A program made the translations under genes and the position numbers. Shown here piece after piece: positions 1-5,855 of a DNA stretch of 8,622 nucleotides. This stretch comes from Chloroflexota bacterium (GTDB taxonomy: Bacteria; Chloroflexota; UBA5177; JANWHV01). Positions within the stretch are counted from its first letter, which is position 1, and each line of letters opens with the position of its first letter. The stretch is from NCBI GenBank assembly GCA_028287725.1, contig JAQBPC010000059.1, positions 1-8,622 on the forward strand, read 5' to 3'. Below the pieces are notes generated by a model. The model was not told the origin of the DNA and did not search any database. It was given only the letters and a program-made list of their open reading frames with translations.

Positions 1-1
1 G

Positions 2-364
2 CAGCAGTGTGCGCCCGGCCATATCACTCATTATTACTACGTGCAGGCAGGGACCAACTTCGAGCGGTGCATCTCGCACCCGCATAACATGTTTCTGAAC
101 TTCTGGCTCAGCACCGGCTTTCTGGGGTTAGTTGCCGGACTGGCGCTGCTCGTCACGTTCGCCGTGCTGGGGATTCGCGCCTACCGTCATGCGGATGCGA
201 CGTGGAAGGGGCCGCTGCTCGCAGCGCTGGTCGCCATGACGGCGTTTGTGGCACACGGGCAGGTAGATAATTCCTACTTCCTGCCTGATATGGCCGCCTA
301 TTTCTGGCTGTGCCTGGGGATCGTGGCGCTCTGGCGACGTGACGGACTTAGAACGACGTACTGA
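2..364 (+). CDS. O-antigen ligase/polymerase-like membrane protein, C-terminal part (5' truncated)
   Basis: The frame is open from the window edge and stops at TGA 362-364, so only about the last 120 residues are visible and the true start lies upstream. The motif SHPHNMFLNFW followed by STGFLGL is the hallmark of the Wzy_C/O-antigen ligase (WaaL, Wzy) family, where the conserved His-x-His-Asn sits in the large periplasmic loop just before a membrane helix. Three hydrophobic segments follow: one after the HPHN motif, one around GPLLAALVAMTAF, and one at AAYFWLCLGIVALW. The HGQVDNSYFLPD stretch between the last two also matches the family's usual C-terminal layout. Known members join undecaprenyl-linked glycans to lipid A or to each other at the outer face of the membrane. 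Here the exact acceptor cannot be told. A related bacterial O-glycan ligase or exopolysaccharide polymerase is equally possible. Its 3' end overlaps the next gene, which is convergent. Confidence 0.8.
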   Translation, partial: QQCAPGHITHYYYVQAGTNFERCISHPHNMFLNFWLSTGFLGLVAGLALLVTFAVLGIRAYRHADATWKGPLLAALVAMTAFVAHGQVDNSYFLPDMAAYFWLCLGIVALWRRDGLRTTY

Positions 365-656
365 ACTGCTTGTTGAGGTACGTTGCCAGCGAATCCACGG
401 CAGACGACATCGTGGGATAGACCGTAAAGAACGCGATGACGCCGATGGCAATGATAATCATGAACTCGAGCAGCACAAGCGTTTCCTCAGACAGCACTGT
501 ATTGCGGAAGGTTTCCGCGAGCTGCTCAAATACAGAGGCGCGTCGCACGCGGACCGAAGGCGCCGGTGGAACGCGAACGCGAACACGGGGCGCCGGCGTC
601 GCGGCTTGGGGTAGAGCCTGAGGATCCTCGGGCATCTGGGTCGGGGATGTTGCCAT
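348..656 (-). CDS. Small single-span membrane protein with Pro/Arg/Val repeat; weakly Flp-pilin-like
   Basis: A 102-residue protein, not recognised. I chose the ATG at 656 over the in-frame ATG at 716 because it has a near-perfect Shine-Dalgarno (GGAGGAG) 9 nt upstream. Residues 1-40 are rich in Pro, Ala, Arg and Val and contain a ten-residue repeat (PAPRVRVRVP then PAPSVRVRRA). Residues 42-58 look like an amphipathic helix. Residues 59-79 (LVLLEFMIIIAIGVIAFF core) form one hydrophobic segment. The tail is short and ends VDSLATYLNKQF. A short polar N-part ending in an acidic SEE, a hydrophobic helix with an early Glu, and a short amphipathic tail recall Flp/type IVb pilins. However, the Gly needed for prepilin peptidase cleavage is missing and no pilus genes are visible, so this is only a resemblance. 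Its last 17 bp overlap the convergent ligase-like gene. Confidence 0.65.
   Translation of the reverse strand: MATSPTQMPEDPQALPQAATPAPRVRVRVPPAPSVRVRRASVFEQLAETFRNTVLSEETLVLLEFMIIIAIGVIAFFTVYPTMSSAVDSLATYLNKQFSTSF
537..596 (-). repeat. Diverged 30-bp tandem duplication inside the small membrane protein gene
   Basis: Bases 567-596 and 537-566 encode PAPRVRVRVP and PAPSVRVRRA. The two 30-bp units share the block GGCGCCGG at the same end (plus-strand 589-596 and 559-566) and about 18 of 30 positions overall. Inside the first unit a hexamer repeats almost three times on the plus strand (GAACGC, GAACGC, GAACAC at 569-586). This points to slippage or duplication building the Arg-Val-rich segment. 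Confidence 0.6.
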
Positions 657-665
657 CGATAGACT

Positions 666-672
666 CTCCTCC
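666..672 (-). promoter_or_regulatory. Strong ribosome binding site of the small membrane protein gene
   Basis: On the minus strand the sequence reads GGAGGAG, then 9 nt, then ATG at 656. It is the strongest Shine-Dalgarno in the window and decides the start codon against the longer in-frame option at 716. Confidence 0.75.
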
Positions 673-735
673 AGGTCAGGCAATCGCGGTACGGCTGCTG
701 TCGCGGTCGCCCACATTCATCTCCGTCACGCTCAG

Positions 736-760
736 GCAGGGCGTTCTGTAGACGCCCTGC
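736..760 (-). terminator. Perfect 9-bp hairpin between gyrA and the small membrane protein gene
   Basis: GCAGGGCGT (736-744) and ACGCCCTGC (752-760) are perfect inverted repeats around a 7-nt loop. It lies about 105 bp downstream of the gyrA stop and 80 bp upstream of the next start. No T-run follows on either strand, so it is not a classic intrinsic terminator. It could end the gyrBA transcript, or be a leader hairpin in the transcript of the small membrane protein gene. Confidence 0.4.
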
Positions 761-832
761 GCTGTCGTTCTGGCTGCCTGCTTATGATTCGCTACGTCTG
801 CTACAAGAGAAAGTTGACGTACTATTGCCGAA

Positions 833-842
833 ATTGTACCAC
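833..842 (-). promoter_or_regulatory. Candidate extended -10 promoter for the small membrane protein gene
   Basis: On the minus strand the sequence reads GTGGTACAAT: a TACAAT hexamer (5 of 6 to consensus) with TG placed one base upstream, as in extended -10 promoters. No good -35 is seen at 17 bp. It lies just after the gyrA stop. If used, the transcript would have a leader of about 170 nt containing the hairpin at 736-760. Confidence 0.3.
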
Positions 843-865
843 CTTTGGCACGTCCCAGGCTCGCG

Positions 866-3247
866 CTACGACCTGCGCGGGAGGACAACCGCCGACGTTA
901 TGCCCTCGGCTACTACATTTCCCGGACGGTTGCGGTCCTGCAGCGGTACCTCTTTCGACTCAAGTACAATCGCACGACCTGACCCATCGACGCCTTCAAG
1001 GGACGTTCGTTCCTCGACAAAGAATACCGCGACAACTGGACCCGTTTTGTCGGTGAGTCGCATGCTTCGGATGCCGGTCCCGTCTCGCCCCTGGGCCGGA
1101 TAATCGCTCATTGGCGCGCGACGGCCGACCCCGGCACCGGTGAGCAACAACACCGTCGAACCCCGTACCACGACAGTCCCAGGCAGGACCTCATCTCCCG
1201 CATCAAGACGGATGCCCCGGACGCCGCCCGAGATCCGTTTGGTGGCTCTGACTTCCTCTGATGAGAACCGAATTGCCTTGCCTTGTAGGGTGTGGAGGAA
1301 CAACTCGGCCCCTTGCTCGGCCGGTTCTACGGCAATGAGGCGGTCGCTGTCTTCGAGATTCATCGCGGCGATCGCTACGTTGCGCGCATGCACATATTCG
1401 GACGATAAGGTGCGCTTGACTTGGCCCGCGGCCGTGAGGAACACCAAATACGGCGCAAGATCGGGCCCTGCCGGCACCACGGCGATCACTTCGTCATCTT
1501 CAGCCAGATCGACCAGCGATCGAATCGCTGTTCCTCGGTCACTGCGACGCGCCACCGAGCTGACGCGGTGCACCGGCAGGCCGTGGCACGCTCCACGCGC
1601 GGTGAATAGCAGCAGCATGTCTCGTACATTGCACGAAATATACTGGCGCGGGGTCTCCTTGGCACTGGCGCGCCCGCCAAATTGGTCGAGCCGCTTCAGT
1701 GTTCCATCATTGCCGAGCGCCACAACCGTCGTCTGGTTGGGCACAAGATCCTCGATGCTCATAGGAACGTCCTGGGCGTCGTCGACGATCCTGGTGCGCC
1801 GCTCGTCGCCAAAGCGCTCCTGCAGGTCACGCAGCTCACCGATCATCAGGTCCAAAATCTTCCTCGGCGAAGCCAGGATCTGCTCGAGGTCGTGTACGAG
1901 CTTTTGCACATCGCGAAGCTCTTCGACAATCTTCTTGCGTTCCAGAGCGGAAAGCCGCGCAAGTCGCATGTCCAGAATGGCGCGAGCCTGCGTCGGCGTG
2001 AGTCCGAGCCGCTCGACAAGCGCCTTGAGCGCCGCGTCGGTCGATTGCGCTGCCCGAATCAAAGCGATAACGGTATCCAGGGCGTTCAGTGCCTTGTTCA
2101 AGCCCTCCAACACATGGAGCCGACTGCTTGCCTCGTCTAGGTCAAACTGTGTCCTGGCGGTGATGACGGTCTTCCGGTGCTCAATAAAGACATTGAGCGC
2201 GCGTTTGAGCGGAATCTGATGCGGGCCGCCATCGATCAGGCCAAGCATGTTAATGCCGAACGTGATCTCGAGGTTCGACTTCTGGTAGAGCGTCTTGAGC
2301 ACTTTCGCTGGGTCGGCGTCCCGTTTCAGTTCGATGGCGATGCGCAAACCGGAGCGGTCGGACTCGTCGCGCATGGCGGCGATTCCTTCGAGCTTCTTTT
2401 CGCGCACCAGGTCGGAGATCGATTCGATCAGCTGTGACTTCTTTACCTGATAGGGTAGTTCGGTAATGGCGATAGCCTCGCGGCCTTTGCCGTCACCTTC
2501 GATGCTCGCGACGCCCCGCAGCAATATACGGCCCTGGCCCGTTGCGTAGGCACGATCGATGCCTTCTCGTCCAACAATAATGCCCCCGGTGGGGAAGTCA
2601 GGGCCAGGAAGGGCCGCGGTTAATTCGTCGACCGGCGTATCCGGATTGTTCGCAAGGGTGATGATTGCTTCGCATAGCTCGCGTAAGTTGTGCGGCGGCA
2701 CATTGGTGGCCATGCCAACGGCAATCCCATCGGCGCCGTTGAGCAGAAACAGCGGCACTTTCGCCGGCAACACCGTCGGTTCGCGCATGGACCCATCGAA
2801 GTTGTCGCCAAATGGGACCGTGTTCTTCTCCAGATCGGCGAGCAACTCCTCCGCAAGCTCCGTCAGGCGCACCTCTGTGTAGCGCATCGCCGCGGCATTG
2901 TCTCCATCGATCGATCCAAAGTTGCCCTGGCCATCCACCAGGGGGTAGCGCATGCTGAAGTCCTGGGCGAGCCGGACCAGCGCATCGTACACCGCCGTGT
3001 CGCCGTGCGGGTGATACTTGCCGAGCACATCGCCGACGACGCGCGCACTCTTTTTGTATGCCGTGTCGTGGCGAAGGCTGAGCTCGTGCATGCCGAATAG
3101 CACGCGGCGCTGTACCGGCTTCAAGCCATCGCGGGCGTCCGGCAGGGCGCGCGATGTGATCACGCTCATCGCGTAATCGACATACGCCTCGCGCATCTTT
3201 GCGTCGAGGTCTATGTCTAGAACTGATAGAGCTAAGGCGTCTGCCAT
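866..3247 (-). CDS. gyrA: DNA gyrase subunit A (type IIA topoisomerase A subunit) without a canonical GyrA box
   Basis: A 793-residue, full-length breakage-reunion subunit. The winged-helix and tower domains cover about residues 10-500. The active-site Tyr123 lies in AAAMRYTE, and the GNFGSIDGDNAAAMRYTE context is GyrA-like rather than ParC-like (ParC usually has DDPKS before AAMRYTE). The quinolone-determining region reads HPHGDTAVYD, giving Thr84 and Asp88 at the positions of E. coli Ser83 and Asp87. The C-terminal domain (about 505-793) keeps beta-pinwheel blades. The canonical GyrA box (Q-R-R-G-G-K-G) expected in blade 1 is replaced by FGGRASA at 523-529. A GyrA-box-like QGRDGTG occurs late, at 719-725. 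The start ATG is preceded by GAGGT at 8 nt spacing. It sits 11 bp after gyrB in the same operon. Partner: GyrB, forming an A2B2 complex that cuts and passes DNA. A topoisomerase IV-like activity cannot be excluded. Confidence 0.92.
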   Translation of the reverse strand: MADALALSVLDIDLDAKMREAYVDYAMSVITSRALPDARDGLKPVQRRVLFGMHELSLRHDTAYKKSARVVGDVLGKYHPHGDTAVYDALVRLAQDFSMRYPLVDGQGNFGSIDGDNAAAMRYTEVRLTELAEELLADLEKNTVPFGDNFDGSMREPTVLPAKVPLFLLNGADGIAVGMATNVPPHNLRELCEAIITLANNPDTPVDELTAALPGPDFPTGGIIVGREGIDRAYATGQGRILLRGVASIEGDGKGREAIAITELPYQVKKSQLIESISDLVREKKLEGIAAMRDESDRSGLRIAIELKRDADPAKVLKTLYQKSNLEITFGINMLGLIDGGPHQIPLKRALNVFIEHRKTVITARTQFDLDEASSRLHVLEGLNKALNALDTVIALIRAAQSTDAALKALVERLGLTPTQARAILDMRLARLSALERKKIVEELRDVQKLVHDLEQILASPRKILDLMIGELRDLQERFGDERRTRIVDDAQDVPMSIEDLVPNQTTVVALGNDGTLKRLDQFGGRASAKETPRQYISCNVRDMLLLFTARGACHGLPVHRVSSVARRSDRGTAIRSLVDLAEDDEVIAVVPAGPDLAPYLVFLTAAGQVKRTLSSEYVHARNVAIAAMNLEDSDRLIAVEPAEQGAELFLHTLQGKAIRFSSEEVRATKRISGGVRGIRLDAGDEVLPGTVVVRGSTVLLLTGAGVGRRAPMSDYPAQGRDGTGIRSMRLTDKTGPVVAVFFVEERTSLEGVDGSGRAIVLESKEVPLQDRNRPGNVVAEGITSAVVLPRRS

Positions 3248-3255
3248 AAATTAGT

Positions 3256-3260
3256 ACCTC
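3256..3260 (-). promoter_or_regulatory. gyrA Shine-Dalgarno overlapping the gyrB stop codon
   Basis: The minus strand reads GTGTGAGGT, where TGA (3261-3259) ends gyrB and GAGGT is the ribosome binding site for gyrA, followed by 8 nt and ATG 3247. The overlap suggests translational coupling, which fits the need for equal amounts of the two subunits. Confidence 0.7.
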
Positions 3261-5139
3261 ACACGTCCAGATTGCGCGCGGCATGCGCATGTGTCTCGAT
3301 GAATTTCTTCCGCGGCGGCACCGCGCTGCCCATCAGCATGGTGAACGTCTCGTCCAGGCGCACGAGATCCTCAGCGGTGACCTTTAATAGGGTTCTCGTC
3401 GCCGGGTTCATGGTTGTCGTCCACAGCTGTTCCGGCGTCATCTCGCCAAGGCCCTTGTAGCGCTGCATGTCTACCTTTGCGCGACCGGCCTTCTTAACAA
3501 GTGCATTTCGGCTCGCTTCACTGTATACCCAGTGCGTTTCCTTATTGAAGGTGATGCGGTAGAGCGGTGGCTGTGCCAGGTAAAGTCTTCCGCTGGTGAT
3601 CAACTGGGGCATATGCCGGAAGATCAACGTGAGCAATAGCGTGGCGATATGCGCTCCGTCGACGTCGGCGTCGGTCATCAGGATCAAGCGACCATATCGC
3701 AGCTTAGTGATGTCGAAGCCGCGGCTGATTCCCGTGCCGAGCGCGGTTACAAGCGATTTGATGGCATCGCTTTCCAGCATGCGTTCTACGGATGTCTTTT
3801 CGACGTTAAGGATTTTGCCGCGAAGGGGCAGGATAGCCTGGAACTTCCGGTCGCGGCCTTGTTTCGCCGAGCCACCTGCAGAGTCGCCCTCGACCACGAA
3901 GAGCTCACAACGCTCGGCATTGCGCTCCTGGCAGTCGGCCAGTTTTCCTGGCAGGGTGCTGACCGATAAGGGATCCTTGCGTACGACCAGGTCGCGTGCC
4001 TTGCGCGCCGCCTCACGGGCACGAGCGCTCAACCAGCATTTCTCAATGATCCGCTTGATGTCGTTTGGACTGCGCTCAAAATGTGCAGTCAGCCCTTCGG
4101 CAAGGGCACCGTCGACCTGACTTCGAACTTCGGCGTTACCGAGCTTGGTCTTGGTCTGTCCTTCAAATTCCGGCTCGAGCAGCCGAACGGAAATGACCGC
4201 GCTCAAGCCTTCGCGAATATCGTCGCCGGTAAGGTTCGCGTCCTTCAAGACACCGAGCTTCCGGCCAAGGTCATTCAGCACGCGCGTGAGCGCGGTACGG
4301 AACCCGGTAAGATGCGTGCCGCCCTCGGCGGTATGAATGTTGTTGGCATAGGCGAGAACGGATTCGCTGAAGCCATCATTGTATTGGAGCGCGATATCGA
4401 TCTGCGTGGTCCCAGCAAGCTTATTGGTGCTTATCACCGGATGCAGGACCGTACGGTTGGCGTTCAAGTGCCGCACATAGCTCGTGAGACCGCCGTCGAA
4501 GTAGAACGAGAATGAAGTCGCCGGCGTGCAGCGAGCATCGATGATTTCCGCGCTCAGACCAGGGTTCAGGTAGCAGCATTCCCGAATCCGCGCGTGAATG
4601 AGATCCATCTTCCATTCAATCGCGCCGAACACTTTGCTTTCGGGCCAGAAGGTAATTGCGGTACCCGTGTCGTCCGCACGGCCGACGCGCTTCACCTCGG
4701 TGAGCGGCTTCCCCGCTTCGTACTCCTGGCGATACGTCGCGCCGTTTCGCCGGACCTCGGCAACCAGCCGGCGGGACAACGCGTTGACAACCGACACGCC
4801 AACGCCGTGCAGGCCGCCAGAGACTTTATAACTACCGGCGCCAAACTTCCCGCCTGCGTGTAATACGGTGAGTGCGATTTCCAGACCGCTTCGCCCGGTC
4901 TTATGCTTGTCTACCGGAATGCCGCGCCCATAATCGTTGATTGTGACGCTGTTGTCGGCATTGATGGTGATCGTGACGCGGTCACCGAACCCCGCCATGA
5001 ATTCGTCGACGGAATTATCGACTACTTCCCAAAGCAGATGGTGAAGGCCGCGGAAGTCGGTGCTGCCGATGTACATGCCTGGACGACGGCGAACAGCATC
5101 GAGTCCCTCGAGAATTTGGATTTGATTAGCGTCATACAT
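3259..5139 (-). CDS. gyrB: DNA gyrase subunit B (ATPase/TOPRIM subunit)
   Basis: A 626-residue protein, near the usual length for GyrB without the Proteobacterial insertion. The GHKL ATPase domain shows the catalytic Glu38 in WEVVDNSVDE, the DYGRGIP loop (69-75) and the Gly-rich lid GGLHGVGVSVVN (108-119). The transducer carries QTKTKLGN (328-335), with Lys330 at the position that contacts the ATP gamma-phosphate. The TOPRIM domain has EGDSAGG (418-424) and MTDADVDGAH (488-497), the metal-binding acidic residues. QRYKGLGEM (559-567) and a C-terminal RNLDV end complete the family pattern. ATG 5139 is the only sensible start: the frame has a TAA three codons upstream, and the protein begins MYDANQIQ, matching the short arm of other GyrBs. 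No strong Shine-Dalgarno is seen. It is first in an operon with gyrA and probably transcribed from the promoter candidate at 5219-5247. Confidence 0.95.
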   Translation of the reverse strand: MYDANQIQILEGLDAVRRRPGMYIGSTDFRGLHHLLWEVVDNSVDEFMAGFGDRVTITINADNSVTINDYGRGIPVDKHKTGRSGLEIALTVLHAGGKFGAGSYKVSGGLHGVGVSVVNALSRRLVAEVRRNGATYRQEYEAGKPLTEVKRVGRADDTGTAITFWPESKVFGAIEWKMDLIHARIRECCYLNPGLSAEIIDARCTPATSFSFYFDGGLTSYVRHLNANRTVLHPVISTNKLAGTTQIDIALQYNDGFSESVLAYANNIHTAEGGTHLTGFRTALTRVLNDLGRKLGVLKDANLTGDDIREGLSAVISVRLLEPEFEGQTKTKLGNAEVRSQVDGALAEGLTAHFERSPNDIKRIIEKCWLSARAREAARKARDLVVRKDPLSVSTLPGKLADCQERNAERCELFVVEGDSAGGSAKQGRDRKFQAILPLRGKILNVEKTSVERMLESDAIKSLVTALGTGISRGFDITKLRYGRLILMTDADVDGAHIATLLLTLIFRHMPQLITSGRLYLAQPPLYRITFNKETHWVYSEASRNALVKKAGRAKVDMQRYKGLGEMTPEQLWTTTMNPATRTLLKVTAEDLVRLDETFTMLMGSAVPPRKKFIETHAHAARNLDV

Positions 5140-5218
5140 AGTTAGTTACGCTCGCTCAGTAGATACAGGCACATGTAAATTGCCCTCAAGTTTATAGAAC
5201 AGATATACTATTAGATTA

Positions 5219-5247
5219 ATTTTCCCATGGGTTAACGGCCCAGTCAA
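5219..5247 (-). promoter_or_regulatory. Candidate gyrBA promoter
   Basis: On the minus strand TTGACT (5247-5242) is separated by 17 bp from GAAAAT (5224-5219), matching the -35 in 5 of 6 and the -10 in 4 of 6 positions. An AT-rich stretch (about 5190-5225) with TATATC and TATAAA lies just downstream, so the exact -10 is uncertain. The predicted leader before gyrB is about 70-80 nt. Confidence 0.35.
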
Positions 5248-5291
5248 GTGCGTTTTAAGACTAACCAAGTGCCGACGTCGAGGTCCGATTG

Positions 5292-5314
5292 GCTGCCGGC
5301 GCCGGAGCATTTTT
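5292..5314 (+). terminator. Weak terminator-like element
   Basis: GCT, one unpaired G, the palindrome CCGGCGCCGG, then AGC are followed by ATTTTT (5309-5314). The stem can form only with a tight loop and a bulge, so this is uncertain. If real, it would stop plus-strand transcription running out of the region antisense to gyrB. Confidence 0.2.
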
Positions 5315-5555
5315 GGCGCGTGCACCGCTTAACGTAGCACGATTTGCGGCGATTTGGTTACAAAAGCCGTGCTCTGCTGTTGCCGCGCACGTCGCCGGTA
5401 TGGTGGCGCATGCTACCGTGGAACAGTGACCGACAACAAATACAGATTAGAGCGGGGATTGAAAGTACCGCTATGTATAGCAGGGCATAGACACGCCCTT
5501 AGCGGGGTAGTCTACTAAACCTGCTGTGCGCACAACACAATTCGGAGAACCGAAC

Positions 5556-5732
5556 ATGGAACATGACCTTGAGAATCACGTCCGCAAGCACAATCGGCGG
5601 CGCGTGGAAGAGTCGGAACGGAAGCGCCCCGTGGTGCATGGAGCGCTGCCATACCTCGGGCATCGGCCGCGACCGAAAGACGAGCGGCGACGCATCTCCG
5701 AGCTCGTGCAAAGAGCACGTAAGCGCAAATGA
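5556..5732 (+). CDS. Small highly basic hypothetical protein (58 aa)
   Basis: A 58-codon ORF, not recognised. ATG 5556 is preceded by GGAG with 8 nt spacing, a good ribosome binding site; an in-frame GTG at 5526 lacks one and is less likely. The product has 19 Arg/Lys and 5 His against 9 Asp/Glu, so its net charge is near +10. The basic residues cluster (NRRRVEES, KDERRRIS, RARKRK at the end), with helix-forming stretches on both sides of a Pro/Gly-containing middle (VVHGALPYLGHRPRP). No membrane segment, Cys pair or signal peptide is seen. Such composition fits nucleic-acid or ribosome binding, but that is only an inference. It stands alone on the plus strand, diverging from gyrB and convergent with the DUF6391-like gene, with a hairpin 28 bp after its stop. 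It may also be a non-coding stretch with a chance ORF. Confidence 0.45.
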   Translation: MEHDLENHVRKHNRRRVEESERKRPVVHGALPYLGHRPRPKDERRRISELVQRARKRK

Positions 5733-5759
5733 TCAGCGTTAATTAGACGTTGCCCGGCC

Positions 5760-5782
5760 GGGCGGTGCGTTTCGTACCGCCC
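5760..5782 (+). terminator. Hairpin after the small basic ORF, between convergent genes
   Basis: GGGCGGTGCG (5760-5769) and CGTACCGCCC (5773-5782) form a 10-bp stem with one G-U pair and a TTT loop, followed by GTTCTGCATCT, which is only mildly T-rich. It lies 28 bp after the stop at 5732 and 74 bp beyond the end of the minus-strand gene, so it may end transcription from either side. The left arm overlaps a perfect 12-bp palindrome, GCCCGGCCGGGC (5752-5763), offering an alternative fold. Confidence 0.5.
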
Positions 5783-5794
5783 GTTCTGCATCTC

Positions 5795-5815
5795 GCGCCG
5801 ATTGTTGGTCGGCGC
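5795..5815 (-). terminator. Second hairpin between the convergent genes
   Basis: GCGCCGA (5795-5801) and TCGGCGC (5809-5815) are perfect 7-bp inverted repeats around TTGTTGG. It lies 41 bp beyond the stop of the DUF6391-like gene. No T-run follows on either strand, so at most it is a stem that slows polymerase or protects a 3' end. Confidence 0.3.
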
Positions 5816-5855
5816 CAGTACGCGGCCAACGCGACGTCGGCTGTCCGCCGTGGAA

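Larger units (their letters stand above)
5140..5555. other. 416-bp divergent intergenic region between gyrB and a small basic ORF
   Basis: No recognisable gene is seen here. The gyrB side (5140-5260) is AT-rich and holds the gyrB promoter candidate. The rest contains several short symmetric elements: CCGGCGCCGG (5296-5305) followed by a T-run; GCTAT-gt-ATAGC (5470-5481); AGGGC/GCCCT with an 8-nt loop (5482-5499); and GTAG-t-CTAC just before 5516. A short direct repeat, TTAGAGCGGGG (5447-5457) and TTAGCGGGG (5499-5507), may be an operator pair. A TTGAAA hexamer at 5459-5464 has no good -10 at 16-18 bp, so the promoter for the small plus-strand ORF is not clear. I find no tRNA, tmRNA, SRP RNA, RNase P RNA or DnaA box. 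A small structured RNA or regulator-binding region remains possible. Confidence 0.5.

Noticed and set aside
1140..2219. Open frame of 359 codons on the plus strand, antisense to gyrA
   Set aside because: It lies fully within gyrA, its product is a Ser/Arg/Thr-rich sequence without any family motif, and no ribosome binding site stands out. It is a shadow of high-GC codon use in gyrA.
2598..3290. Open frame of 230 codons on the minus strand overlapping the start of gyrA
   Set aside because: It is in a different frame from gyrA, has Arg/Ala-rich composition typical of a shifted frame, and conflicts with the unmistakable GyrA catalytic domain.
866..5139. Assignment of the pair as topoisomerase IV (parC/parE)
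   Set aside because: The SIDGDNAAAMRYTE context of the active-site Tyr and the GyrB sequence pattern fit gyrase better; only the missing GyrA box speaks for topoisomerase IV, and that is reported as a finding.
5161..5260. AT-rich patch beside gyrB considered as a replication origin
   Set aside because: No DnaA boxes (TTATCCACA-like), and no dnaA, dnaN or recF neighbours. The patch is better explained as the gyrB promoter.
5441..5465. AGAGCGGGGATTGAAAG, resembling the 3' end of many CRISPR repeats
   Set aside because: Only one copy is present. No second repeat at 60-80 bp spacing on either side, and no cas genes in the window.
5485..5555. tRNA-like look (TAGCGGGGTAGTCTACTAAACC followed by TTCGGAGAACCGAA)
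   Set aside because: The stretch is too short, there is no GGTTCGAATCC-type T-arm, and the acceptor ends do not pair.
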